A DNA stretch of 64,000 bases. Origin: Candidatus Gottesmanbacteria bacterium (GTDB taxonomy: Bacteria > Patescibacteria > Microgenomatia > 2-02-FULL-39-11). Positions 1 to 8,870 of this stretch are shown here, in pieces; within the stretch, counting starts at the first letter, position 1; each line of letters starts with the position of its first letter. The notes below the pieces were generated by a model. That model was not told where the DNA came from, did not search any database, and worked only from the letters and a program-made list of their open reading frames with translations. The DNA lies in the NCBI GenBank assembly GCA_016186795.1, contig JACPKY010000002.1, positions 1,054,284 through 1,118,283 on the forward strand, in the 5' to 3' direction. The position numbers were made by a program, and so were the translations under genes.

Positions 1-56
1 CGCTCTCTGGGGAAATTAATAAGTTCGTGCAATAATTCTTCATTTTGACTTCTCAT

Positions 57-1010
57 ATGGTGTACGACGTAATAATTCTTGGTTCTGGACCGGCAGGGTG
101 GACAGCGGGGATTTATACAGTCCGAGCCGGACACAAAACGCTTCTTATTGCAGGTATTCGTTGGGGTGGGCAACTGATGTTGACAACATTGGTTGAAAAC
201 TTCCCGGGATTTCCCGATGGTATCCAAGGACCAGAACTTATGATGAATATGCAAAAACAATCAGAAAAGCTTGGAGTTGAGGTAATGAATACTGATTTTA
301 CCCAAGCAGATTTCACCTCAACTCCTTTCAAAATAACGGCAGATGGGAAAGTGTATGAAGCAAAATCGGTGATTATTACAACAGGTGCTGATAGTATTTG
401 GCTGGGCGTCCCAGGGGAAATGCAACTTCGGGGAAAAGGGGTATCAACGTGTGCAACGTGTGACGCATTTTTCTTTCGGAATAAAGACGTCGTGGTTGTG
501 GGAGGCGGAGACAGTGCAATGGAGGAAGCTCTTTATCTTTCTCAGGTAGCAAAATCTGTTACCATTGTCCATCGCCGAGATGCATTCCGGGCAAGTCGCG
601 CGATGCAAGATCGGGTACTCGCAAATAAAAAAATAAAAATTCTCTGGAATAAAATGATCACCAAGTATCTTGGGACTGATCATGTTACAGGTGTTATGCT
701 CAAAGATACAGTTTCTGGGAGTGAAGAAGAATGGAAGACTGATGGCGTCTTTGTTGCCATTGGGCACAAGCCGAATACAGATTTTTTTAAAGGAATAGAG
801 TTGGATAGTAAAGGGTACATCGTGCGAAAAGAAGTATTCGATAGGGATGGGCTTCTCAAGTATCGTTCCGCAACCAACGTGCCCGGAGTTTTTGTCGCAG
901 GAGACGTTTTTGATTACCGCTATAAACAGGCAATAACTGCGGCAGGATTTGGTTGTATGGCGGCTCTTGACGCTGACCGCTACTTGTCAGAGCTCCATTC
1001 GTCCCCATGA
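57..1010 (+). CDS. trxB: Thioredoxin reductase (TrxB family)
   Basis: FAD/NADPH-dependent disulfide reductase of about 317 residues, the normal length for low-molecular-weight TrxB. The N-terminal Rossmann motif GSGPAGWTAGIY binds FAD, the redox pair is CATC in the central NADPH domain, the second nucleotide motif is GGGDSAMEEA, and the C-terminal GDVFDYRYKQAITAAGFG is the usual FAD-contacting end. An in-frame TTG at 45 is possible, but the ATG at 57 directly precedes the conserved VYDVIILG strand and is preferred. The next gene overlaps its stop by 4 bp, so the two are probably co-transcribed. A second divergent homologue lies at 11753 and a C-terminal remnant at 2185. Family assignment is secure; the partner thioredoxin is not visible here. 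Confidence 0.93.
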   Translation: MVYDVIILGSGPAGWTAGIYTVRAGHKTLLIAGIRWGGQLMLTTLVENFPGFPDGIQGPELMMNMQKQSEKLGVEVMNTDFTQADFTSTPFKITADGKVYEAKSVIITTGADSIWLGVPGEMQLRGKGVSTCATCDAFFFRNKDVVVVGGGDSAMEEALYLSQVAKSVTIVHRRDAFRASRAMQDRVLANKKIKILWNKMITKYLGTDHVTGVMLKDTVSGSEEEWKTDGVFVAIGHKPNTDFFKGIELDSKGYIVRKEVFDRDGLLKYRSATNVPGVFVAGDVFDYRYKQAITAAGFGCMAALDADRYLSELHSSP

Positions 1011-2098
1011 ATGTTCCAAAAAAACCTACGTTTCTCGGACGTATCGTCCAACATACACACATTCTCGCAGGAGTCTTTTTATTGGTATGTTTTGGTCTTC
1101 TTGCGTTCCTTTTTTACGTTCAAAAGATAAAAAATTACGACATAAATCTTCTTTCTCCTGTCGGAGTTCGCAAGATTATACTTTCACGCGATCCTTTCTA
1201 TGAAAAAGTTCTCCATTCAAGAACAATCGATCACTTCCCTCCCAATAGGTACTTTCCCCTCCATTTGATTCCCCGATTTACTCTTACCAAAGATCTTCCT
1301 GCATGGGGATATGCCGTGATGGATCGAGATACGCGTGAACTCCTGTACGGGAAAAATCTAACAGGGCGCCTCCCCCTTGCATCTCTAGCGAAGGTAATGA
1401 CATCAATTGTTGCTATTGAAAAAGCCCCGTTTGATCTTCTTACCACTGTTTCTCTCTCTGCTGCACAGGTAGGGGAAGCATCCATGGGTTTATCTTCTGG
1501 AGAGAAGGTAACGATCGAAGAATTGCTTTACGGATCAATGCTTCCTTCGGGAAATGACGCATCTGAAGTACTAAGTGAATCTGTAGGGAAATATATGTTG
1601 GGGATAGGGCAGGAGGTGACAGATGGTGGAGTGGCGAGGAAAACATTTTTAAACTCCATGAATGAGAAAGCGCAAGCCTTGGGAATGTTTGATACATATT
1701 TTTTTAATCCTACTGGTCTTGATGAGGAAGAAAAAGAGAAAAGTAGCTTCTCAACAGTGCTTGATCTCTTGGCACTTACAAACTACGCACTTGGGAATGA
1801 GACATTTGCAAAAATTGTGGAAACTTCATTTGTCCAATTTCCTTATAAAGATGGGTATCATAAGGCGTTTTATCTGCAAAATATTCTTAGTCTTTCACAA
1901 GCATTTGATGGAATTAAAGGAGTGAAACCGGGAAATTCTATTTTTGCCAAAGAGACGCTCATTTCTTATATTGAGCGCGATGGGAGAAGGCTCATTACCG
2001 TCATTTTGGGAAGTAATCATACGAGAGATGATGTACTGACGATCTATAAACAGATTTTTCCTGAATCAGCATCGAAAGCAAAGATTGTGAAAAAGTAA
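1007..2098 (+). CDS. D-alanyl-D-alanine carboxypeptidase (peptidase S11)
   Basis: Penicillin-binding serine peptidase of the DacA/S11 family, 363 residues. It has one N-terminal membrane anchor (about residues 17-38), then the catalytic domain: SLAK at 126-129 (nucleophile Ser and general-base Lys), SGN at 181-183, and VKPGNS near 307, where most relatives have KTG. It should trim the terminal D-Ala of peptidoglycan stem peptides on the outer face of the membrane. The C-terminal amphipathic-anchor domain of classical DacA is absent, so anchoring is N-terminal. It overlaps trxB by ATGA. Fold and family are clear. The KPG in place of KTG is the only deviation seen and is tolerated in some S11 proteins, so activity is likely but not certain. 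Confidence 0.88.
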   Translation: MNVPKKPTFLGRIVQHTHILAGVFLLVCFGLLAFLFYVQKIKNYDINLLSPVGVRKIILSRDPFYEKVLHSRTIDHFPPNRYFPLHLIPRFTLTKDLPAWGYAVMDRDTRELLYGKNLTGRLPLASLAKVMTSIVAIEKAPFDLLTTVSLSAAQVGEASMGLSSGEKVTIEELLYGSMLPSGNDASEVLSESVGKYMLGIGQEVTDGGVARKTFLNSMNEKAQALGMFDTYFFNPTGLDEEEKEKSSFSTVLDLLALTNYALGNETFAKIVETSFVQFPYKDGYHKAFYLQNILSLSQAFDGIKGVKPGNSIFAKETLISYIERDGRRLITVILGSNHTRDDVLTIYKQIFPESASKAKIVKK

Positions 2099-2126
2099 AT
2101 TCGCAATGAAGCGAATAAGACAAGGG

Positions 2127-2152
2127 AGTCGCCTACTGAGGCGACTTTTTTT
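2127..2152 (+). terminator. Rho-independent terminator after the carboxypeptidase gene
   Basis: Stem AGTCGCC / GGCGACT with a 6-nt loop, followed directly by a run of seven T. It closes the trxB-carboxypeptidase unit. Confidence 0.85.
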
Positions 2153-2184
2153 ATGATAAAAATTGCATTATTACTTCTTGGAGT

Positions 2185-2235
2185 TGTATGGCTGCCTTGG
2201 ATGCTGATCGGTGGTTGATGGAGGAGTGGACGTAG
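2185..2235 (+). pseudogene. C-terminal remnant of another trxB copy
   Basis: The 51 bases read C-M-A-A-L-D-A-D-R-W-L-M-E-E-W-T-stop, matching the end of the TrxB at 57-1010 (C-M-A-A-L-D-A-D-R-Y-L) residue for residue at the start while differing at many synonymous sites. Nothing upstream in the same frame resembles TrxB, so this is only the last 16 codons of a lost or replaced copy. The same bases also hold a 21-codon hydrophobic ORF in another frame (ATG at 2153). I regard the TrxB match as the better explanation. Confidence 0.6.
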
Positions 2236-2241
2236 ATAACT

Positions 2242-5200
2242 CTATTTATAATTTATTGTTAATTTTGGGGCAAGAGAAGCTGACCCGTCAAAGCTTGTGA
2301 CAAATTTTCTACCAAATTTTGCACCGGTACCTTTTAAGATAAGAGATAAATTATTTCCTGAATTCCAATCTGATTTGTTGACTATTTCCTGAATAATTGG
2401 AGAGATATCGCCAAAACTATACCAGGTATTGGCTGTCCATTTGCTGTTGGAAGAGTGGTTAACTTTTGATTGAGTTAATGCTCTTTGGGAAGGTTTGTTG
2501 GTGTTAGTGAAGATGGGACTGTTGCCGATATTATCTCCTCTGATAGTAAAGCTCATACTTATCCATGGCGAGGTAGGAGAATATACTTCGAATTTGGCAG
2601 AGAGTATTTTGGCGCCTTTGGGTATAGATATATTTTGAAACCTCAATCCTGTATAGCTTGCGGTTGTAGTTGATCCAGTACCTAGCCAAATAGTTTTGAG
2701 AGAGGAAGAGAGAGTATCTCCATCCTGGTTGACGTCATCTGTAGAAGTGCTGACTTTGAATGTGGTGGTTTTGGGAGCGGGACTGGGTGTTGGAGTACGA
2801 GTCGGTGTGGCTGTGGGTTTGGGTGTAGCTGTAGGGAAGGGAGTAGGAGTCAGTGTGGGTGAAGATGATGGAATCGGCGATGGTGACGGAGTTGGTGATG
2901 GCGGATAATTTTTGAGGGGATCAAAATAAACTAATACACGGCCCCGATTCAGATCTGCTATATATAGGTTATTATTCGAATCAAAGAGAGATGAGTAACC
3001 GTGAGAAAAGAAATCATTCAGACGGATATCAGGTTCCTTGCTAGTAAGAAGTGTGGTAGATGGATTCAGATATATTCCAGAAAATGAATTGGATTCGACA
3101 ATTCCGCTATATCCTACCGCCATACGGTTAGAGGAATCAAAAGCCATCTCATAAGCTCCCACCCTTGGCGATACCAAATCAGCATCGGGTGCAAATAGCG
3201 CTGTAGTGAGGTTTGTAAATTTACTCGCATTGAACTTCAAGATCCTCTTATTACCATGGTATTCAAGCGTATTATCAGCTACCCACACATTCCCTAGGCG
3301 ATCAATTTTTACTGCTCCAGCCATGCAGATCGTATCAGCTGCTTGCCCTGATGGATCACCACCCGTGTTATTTCCTGCTATCCGATTACAATCAGTGCCC
3401 GTGGGACTCGTTTGTCCCAACACTACGTCAATGACAGGCGTTGTGAAAGGATTCTGAATTCTCAAAACTCTATTTTTATCTGGTTGTGCTAGCCAGAGGA
3501 AATTTCCAGATGGATCAACATCAATTCCTATGAAATCATTACCATCATAGTTCCAACTCATCGTACCACCACCCAATATAGGGAGTGGAGTCTCAAAACT
3601 AATCGCTCGTTTTAGAGGTTGTGCGCCTATAGAAAGAGGTAGTTGATATACATCGACAGTTCCTTTTCTTAGTACCCATAGATGGTTTTGATTATCTGCA
3701 GCGATTCTTCCCAAAGTCCAGGGATCTACATCCTCAAAAGAATTAACTCCCGCATATCCATCAGCGGGTTTCCCGTTTGTCAGCGATGACAAATCGTCCC
3801 AAAATACTATTTTAAATCCATCTGAGAGAATAAATTGATTGTTAGCAATTACCATACCCCGGGGTGAGAAAGGACTTTTACTACTTCTCAAGTTATGCCC
3901 GTCCGGAGGATAAAATAATCTGTGGTTAGCAGAATAAATTTGACCAGAAACCGGAGTAGGAATAGGCGCTTCATAGCGATGGACGTCCTGATTAAAGATG
4001 GATGATGAGACAAAAACGTTGCCGTCGCTATCCAAACCGATCGAACCACGACTATCGCACATATTATCCCAGCACTGGCCGTTTTGCGGATTGATACAAA
4101 CCGTCTGATTTACCGAACCGCATTGACCATTTGGTTGGTAGGTATCCTTAAAAAGAACTTTTTTCACGCTACTACCATCAGGACTCCATAACTCAAGCAT
4201 ATTATTGCCATGATCAGCTACCCAGATACCTTCTCCGTTTGGATCAAATTCAATACCTGCTGGAGTACGCAGTTGCGATCCGAAAGTACTAGAGTAATTC
4301 ATTCCATTGGTAAACGGCGGTTGGAATATCGAAATACGATCATTATATTCATCAGCTACATATACCCAACCGTTTTGCCCATCGACCCTCACAACAGCAG
4401 GCTCATTCATCTGGTTAGGAGAAGATCCGCGGTTACGTGAAGTAAAATTAGGCTGTCCCAAAACCAGATCTGCAGTTTTTGATCCGGCAGGAAACCGTAG
4501 GACTCTATGATTTGAAGAATCAGCTACCCATATATTTCCTTGCTGATCCACATCGACACCGGCAACAAAGCTCTCCTGATAACTCCCATTTCTTCCCATG
4601 CAAAGAGACTGATCAGTTGGAGGAGGAATAGGGCCAGTTGCCAGATCTCCATCTGTAAAATTACATTTATTACCAGAAAAATCCACCTGTCCCCAGACAT
4701 CATCAGCTATAGTATCAGTCGTGAATGGATCAATGTATTTTAGTACGCGATTATTGTGGAAATCTGTAACATACAAACTTGAGTTAGAATCAACTGACAT
4801 GCTTGCAAATGACCCACCCTCTAATGGACTATTTTGTACAGAAGGAATTGAACATTGGCTGCTAGCTGATGCCGGTTTTCGTATTGGATAGTTTTCCATA
4901 TTGCCGTCCTGATTACAACCTGAGTAGTCCCATCCAGATGGTTGTCCTAAAACAATATCAGCATGCTTATTAGTAGTGAAATTGCAACTCGATCCTGAAC
5001 AATCAGAGTGGGTAGTACATTTTGTATCCGGGTTATTAGCACAAACTCCCAACGACAGATAGCCTAATATCCTGCTATTAGCACCATCATAGACATAAAC
5101 CCTATTGGGATGTGTATTTCGATCTACAATCACTCCACCTGGATTCATTACCTTGAAAGGTGCTGTCTGATTGGGGTTCGATTGGTTAAAGTCGATTTTA

Positions 5201-5403
5201 CCAATAACAATATCTGCCCAACCATCAGAGGTGACTCCTCTTGTGGGTATGATGGGGGAGTTTTCTGCAAGGGATTGGGTCGTGTTTTTATATCTGGTGA
5301 CAAAAACTGTGAGGGGGATACTAACTAAAAGTATGAGAAAAATAGCAAAAGGTATTTTGTGCGATTTTAGAAAGTCATTGGTTTGAAAAAAATAATTGGA
5401 AAT
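2242..5403 (-). CDS. Secreted NHL-repeat protein with PT-rich linker and C-terminal DNRLRE-like domain
   Basis: The ATG at 5148 is not the true start: the frame stays open upstream to about 5455 and encodes a classic signal/anchor segment (IPFAIFLILLVSIPLTVFV) followed by a mature N-terminus. No in-frame ATG, GTG or TTG exists there. An ATT at 5403-5401 sits 6 nt after a perfect AAGGAG (5415-5410), so initiation at ATT is proposed, giving 1053 residues. The body is an NHL-type beta-propeller (repeated units such as VDQQGNIWVADSSNHRVLRF), with Cys-rich inserts near the N-terminus. A Ser/Pro/Thr linker (S/P-T-P repeats) leads to a final beta-rich domain of about 170 residues resembling DNRLRE/CBM96 domains. 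Likely exported and cell-surface or extracellular; ligand unknown. Confidence 0.8.
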   Translation of the reverse strand: MSNYFFQTNDFLKSHKIPFAIFLILLVSIPLTVFVTRYKNTTQSLAENSPIIPTRGVTSDGWADIVIGKIDFNQSNPNQTAPFKVMNPGGVIVDRNTHPNRVYVYDGANSRILGYLSLGVCANNPDTKCTTHSDCSGSSCNFTTNKHADIVLGQPSGWDYSGCNQDGNMENYPIRKPASASSQCSIPSVQNSPLEGGSFASMSVDSNSSLYVTDFHNNRVLKYIDPFTTDTIADDVWGQVDFSGNKCNFTDGDLATGPIPPPTDQSLCMGRNGSYQESFVAGVDVDQQGNIWVADSSNHRVLRFPAGSKTADLVLGQPNFTSRNRGSSPNQMNEPAVVRVDGQNGWVYVADEYNDRISIFQPPFTNGMNYSSTFGSQLRTPAGIEFDPNGEGIWVADHGNNMLELWSPDGSSVKKVLFKDTYQPNGQCGSVNQTVCINPQNGQCWDNMCDSRGSIGLDSDGNVFVSSSIFNQDVHRYEAPIPTPVSGQIYSANHRLFYPPDGHNLRSSKSPFSPRGMVIANNQFILSDGFKIVFWDDLSSLTNGKPADGYAGVNSFEDVDPWTLGRIAADNQNHLWVLRKGTVDVYQLPLSIGAQPLKRAISFETPLPILGGGTMSWNYDGNDFIGIDVDPSGNFLWLAQPDKNRVLRIQNPFTTPVIDVVLGQTSPTGTDCNRIAGNNTGGDPSGQAADTICMAGAVKIDRLGNVWVADNTLEYHGNKRILKFNASKFTNLTTALFAPDADLVSPRVGAYEMAFDSSNRMAVGYSGIVESNSFSGIYLNPSTTLLTSKEPDIRLNDFFSHGYSSLFDSNNNLYIADLNRGRVLVYFDPLKNYPPSPTPSPSPIPSSSPTLTPTPFPTATPKPTATPTRTPTPSPAPKTTTFKVSTSTDDVNQDGDTLSSSLKTIWLGTGSTTTASYTGLRFQNISIPKGAKILSAKFEVYSPTSPWISMSFTIRGDNIGNSPIFTNTNKPSQRALTQSKVNHSSNSKWTANTWYSFGDISPIIQEIVNKSDWNSGNNLSLILKGTGAKFGRKFVTSFDGSASLAPKLTINYK

Positions 5404-5502
5404 AATAAGCTCCTTTTGAATATGCTGTATATATCTATATTTAATTAAAATTTGTTACAGGTCAATAGTGCGATTCACCCGGTAATTAAAACAAGTTCCG
5501 CG

Positions 5503-5530
5503 TTGACAGACGAAAATTTTCTGGTACACT
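5503..5530 (+). promoter_or_regulatory. Promoter of the T-box/serAB transcript
   Basis: TTGACA (5503-5508), 16-nt spacer, TACACT (5525-5530). It lies immediately upstream of the structured leader. Confidence 0.75.
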
Positions 5531-5761
5531 CTGAGAAAGGAAAACGAAAAACGCTACTATACCGAATTTCCATCGGTAGACCCGCCAGCTGGCGGGGCGT
5601 TGTCTTCGAGAAATCCTTTGAGGAATAAGAAGCACCGGGAATTCCCGTTACAGAATGAATGAGCCCCAATGTACTATCGGGGAAATGTAGGTGGCACCAT
5701 GGTTCGACTTCGCTCACCACAAGCGAGCAAGCAACCGTCCTATAGAAGGGACGGTTTTTTT
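5531..5761 (+). promoter_or_regulatory. T-box leader (tRNA-sensing riboswitch) of serAB
   Basis: The T-box core TAGGTGGCACC (5688-5698; family consensus AGGGTGGNACC) is followed by a terminator stem ACCGTCC / GGACGGT (5734-5740 / 5749-5755) and a T7 run ending at the start codon. Upstream, AAAGG (5536-5540) pairs with CCTTT (5615-5619), and AACGC (5550-5554) with GCGTT (5597-5601), leaving an internal loop like a Specifier Loop. Its 3' side (5602-5614) contains the serine codons TCT and TCG, so uncharged tRNA-Ser is the expected ligand; the exact specifier is inferred. The distal arm has been taken over by a genome-wide palindrome (CCGCCAGCTGGCGG core, 5581-5597). The only Shine-Dalgarno-like bases for serAB (AAGGGA, 5746-5751) lie in the 3' arm of the terminator, so the switch could also act on translation. 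Confidence 0.8.
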
Positions 5762-7516
5762 ATGGCAAAAAAATTGAAACTCTTAATAACCGATAAAATT
5801 GATACAACCAAACTAGATCCGCTTCGAGGGTATTTTGATATTGATACCCGAGTCGGAATCAAGACTGATGAACTACTTCGTGGTATCGCCTCATATCACA
5901 CGATAATTACGCGCTCTTCAACTGCGCTTCCGAAAGAAATTCTCACGAAAGCTGATAATCTCAAAATTATTGGAAGAGCGGGAATTGGCGTTGATAATAT
6001 CGATATTTTCGAGGCAACCAAAAAAAGTATTGCAGTTTTGAATGCTCCCAAAGGGAATGCTCGAGTCACTGCTGAACATACAATTGGACTTCTGTTTGCT
6101 CTCTTTCGTCATGTTCCTCAGGCAAACGCTGATTTAAAAAAAGGTATTTGGGGGAAAAGTAAATATGTCGGGACTCAGGTGTATGGGAAAACACTCGGCA
6201 TTATCGGGTTTGGAAATGTTGGAAAAGAGGTATACCGTTTGGCTCATGGAATTGGAATGGATGTTGTTGTTTGTGAGCCGTACGTCCGACTTCCGAAACA
6301 GGTTCGGAAAGTTACATTTGAGGAACTTTTGAAAGAGGCAGACATTCTTACGTTTCATGTTCCTCATACCTATCTTACAACCAACATGCTCAACCGGAAG
6401 ACATTGGAGTTATGTAAAAAGGGTGTGTATATCATCAACTGCAGCCGAGGCGCGGTTGTTGAGGAAACGGCAATTCTTGAAGGACTAACGTCTGACCATA
6501 TTGCCGGTTTTGCGGTTGATGTATTTGTGAAAGAACCAAAGGTGAATAAGAAACTTTTACAGTTTCCAAACGTTATTGCCACACCTCACATTGCCGGATC
6601 AACGATTGAATCACAACGCCTTAGTATCGAAGAGGTAGTGAGTGGAATTATTCACTATCTCAAAGGTCAACCGCCATCCAATCTTCTCAATCCTCAGGTT
6701 TTTAAAAAGCGACTCAAAAGGCGAAAAGGGAGACTTACGTTTGATGCTGTTATTTTTGATTGTGACTCAACACTTTCGGGAGTTGAGGGAATTGATGAAC
6801 TTGCGCGTCAGTTGGGGAAAGGGGAGGAAGTTGCAAAACTTACCAAAGCTGCTATGGACGGTACTATGAATTTTGAACAGGTCTATGAAAGACGGTTTTC
6901 TCTCGTGCACCCATCTCGGGAACATTTACATGACTTAGGAAAGCTCTATATCGAGAAACTTGTTACCGATGCAAAGGGAGTTATTGAAGCACTTACCTTT
7001 CTTGGGAAAGATGTGTACATTGTCAGTGGGGGATTTTCACCGGCACTTCTATCTCTTGGTAAATACTTAGGGATTCCCGAAAAAAATATCTTCGGAAATG
7101 ACGTTATTCACGACGAGAATGGGAAGTACATTCGATTTGTTGAAGGGCCGCTTCGGAGAAATCATGGGAAATTACAAATTATTCGTCAGATTCCCGGGAA
7201 AAAATTAGTTGTCGGAGATAGTATCACGGATTTAGAAACGATTGAATACGTCGATCTATTCGTTGGATACGGAGGAGTGACAAGACGTGAGAAGGTAGAA
7301 CGAGCTGCTCCAGTGTATGTCTATGCACAGAGTCTTACCCCAATTCTTATTCTTGCGGGCGGATTTGGAGAGTGTGTCAAACTCCTTTCAACAAAATACC
7401 GCAAATATGTCGGGAAGGGACTCGATCTTCTGATGCACCCAAACCACGTTAAGGTTGAGAAAAACCTTCTGTCAGAGCTTTCTCAATTTAAAGATCTCGC
7501 GTACTACAATGGGTAA
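5762..7516 (+). CDS. Bifunctional 3-phosphoglycerate dehydrogenase / phosphoserine phosphatase (SerA-SerB fusion)
   Basis: A 584-residue fusion. Residues 1-320 form a D-2-hydroxyacid dehydrogenase of the PGDH type: NAD-binding GFGNVG at 149-154, NCSRGAVVEE with the substrate Arg, and the catalytic His276 in TPHIAGST. No ACT or ASB regulatory domain follows. From about 325 a HAD phosphatase begins: FDCDST (nucleophile D333, acid D335), then VSGGFSP and GDSITDLE, all typical of SerB. The protein would convert 3-phosphoglycerate to phosphohydroxypyruvate and hydrolyse phosphoserine; the SerC aminotransferase is not in the window. The start ATG at 5762 directly follows the T-box terminator; longer readings begin inside the leader RNA and are rejected. 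Control is probably by the T-box rather than by a serine-binding domain. Confidence 0.9.
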   Translation: MAKKLKLLITDKIDTTKLDPLRGYFDIDTRVGIKTDELLRGIASYHTIITRSSTALPKEILTKADNLKIIGRAGIGVDNIDIFEATKKSIAVLNAPKGNARVTAEHTIGLLFALFRHVPQANADLKKGIWGKSKYVGTQVYGKTLGIIGFGNVGKEVYRLAHGIGMDVVVCEPYVRLPKQVRKVTFEELLKEADILTFHVPHTYLTTNMLNRKTLELCKKGVYIINCSRGAVVEETAILEGLTSDHIAGFAVDVFVKEPKVNKKLLQFPNVIATPHIAGSTIESQRLSIEEVVSGIIHYLKGQPPSNLLNPQVFKKRLKRRKGRLTFDAVIFDCDSTLSGVEGIDELARQLGKGEEVAKLTKAAMDGTMNFEQVYERRFSLVHPSREHLHDLGKLYIEKLVTDAKGVIEALTFLGKDVYIVSGGFSPALLSLGKYLGIPEKNIFGNDVIHDENGKYIRFVEGPLRRNHGKLQIIRQIPGKKLVVGDSITDLETIEYVDLFVGYGGVTRREKVERAAPVYVYAQSLTPILILAGGFGECVKLLSTKYRKYVGKGLDLLMHPNHVKVEKNLLSELSQFKDLAYYNG

Positions 7517-8870
7517 AAAAAATTTTCCGATTCGTGCGCTTATAAAAAGGATTGGTGAGAGAAAAATTTCTTTCGATAAAACGGTATTGAGACAGCACTT
7601 TCGCGATCGTTCATTTCATAAAGAACATGTTCCAGATGCGGTAGTGTTTCCGAAGGATTTAAACGATGTCGTCAATATCATTCTGTTTGCAAAAGAATGG
7701 AAAATTCCAGTCACACCTTGGGGAGGAGGATCTGGCCTTGAGGGGAATAGTATTCCAATTCGTGGTGGAATTTCTTTGGATATGACCCGCATGAATAAAA
7801 TCATCCATGTCTATCAGAAAGATTTTCAGGTTCGGGTACAGCCGGGAATTTCAGGCGAAGTACTCAATAGGAAACTGGAAAAGTACAATGTCTGTGTACC
7901 AGCTTTTCCAGGAAGTGCAGATATTGCAACTGTTGGGGGAATGGTAGCAACAAATGCAGGAGGGATGTATACCCTTCAATATGGAGTAGTTGGTGATTGG
8001 GTTCTGGAGCTTACTGTTGTTGATGGGAATGGAAAAGTCATAAAGGTAGGAAGCAGGTCTTTTAAAAGCGTTGCCGGATACGATCTGAAACATCTTTTTA
8101 TAGGATCTGAGGGAACGTTGGGAGTTATTTGTGAAATTGTATTCCGGGTAGGTCATATTCCTGATGGGAAAAGAACAGGAATTATTTCCTCGTCATCGGA
8201 AAGAAAACTTTTCGAACTTGCAGATACTATTCTTGCCAAATTATCCCCTGCCGCACTTGAATTTTTGGATGAGGAGTATGGTCGATTGATAAACACTGTA
8301 CAGGGAAGGAAAGTATTTCCCGGACCATCGCTTATCGTTGAATTCCATGGGAGTAAGCTTGAAAGTGAGGAAAAAAATCTTGTCCAACTTTGCAAAAAAG
8401 TAGGCGCTTTGTATCATCCGTGGAAGAATAGAAATAGCCAATCAATCTGGCAGGTACGGAAGAGTGTGAGAATGTCATTGCAAGAGTCGTTCCCTCAAAA
8501 AGGAATCATGCTTGGTGATGTTGGAATGCCAAGAAGTTTTATTCCTGTGTTTATCAAAAAAATGAAAGCGATAGGGAAGAAAATGGGAGTGAAGACCGCG
8601 ATTTTTGGGCATCTCGGGGATGGGAATTTTCATGCCTGGTCATTTTATGATTTAGGAAATGAGAAATCTTTTGATCGTGCAAAACGCTGTAATGAAAAGC
8701 TTGTTTCATTTGTGATAGCAAATGGCGGGACGTGTACGGCAGAGCATGGAGTTGGTATTGGGAAACGGGAGTTTTTAAAGCTCGAGCATGGAGATACCAT
8801 GGACGAATTTCATAAAGTGAAAAAATTATTTGATCCAATGGGGATTTTAAATCCTGGGAAAGTAATTTAA
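7509..8870 (+). CDS. FAD-linked 2-hydroxyacid oxidase/dehydrogenase (GlcD/LdhD/D2HGDH family)
   Basis: 453 residues with the PCMH-type FAD-binding domain (PWGGGSGLEGNSIP, then TVGGMVATNAGGMY and GSEGTLGVI) and the FAD-oxidase C-terminal domain (GHLGDGNFHAW and TAEHGVGIGKREFL, with the His residues that bind metal and substrate). The family includes glycolate oxidase GlcD, D-lactate dehydrogenase and D-2-hydroxyglutarate dehydrogenase; substrate cannot be read from sequence. It overlaps the end of serAB by 8 bp, so it is translationally coupled to serine synthesis. SerA enzymes can reduce 2-oxoglutarate to D-2-hydroxyglutarate, so a D-2-hydroxyglutarate dehydrogenase role is the most attractive inference. 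The ATG at 7509 is used because the longer reading overlaps serAB heavily. Confidence 0.85.
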   Translation: MGKKNFPIRALIKRIGERKISFDKTVLRQHFRDRSFHKEHVPDAVVFPKDLNDVVNIILFAKEWKIPVTPWGGGSGLEGNSIPIRGGISLDMTRMNKIIHVYQKDFQVRVQPGISGEVLNRKLEKYNVCVPAFPGSADIATVGGMVATNAGGMYTLQYGVVGDWVLELTVVDGNGKVIKVGSRSFKSVAGYDLKHLFIGSEGTLGVICEIVFRVGHIPDGKRTGIISSSSERKLFELADTILAKLSPAALEFLDEEYGRLINTVQGRKVFPGPSLIVEFHGSKLESEEKNLVQLCKKVGALYHPWKNRNSQSIWQVRKSVRMSLQESFPQKGIMLGDVGMPRSFIPVFIKKMKAIGKKMGVKTAIFGHLGDGNFHAWSFYDLGNEKSFDRAKRCNEKLVSFVIANGGTCTAEHGVGIGKREFLKLEHGDTMDEFHKVKKLFDPMGILNPGKVI

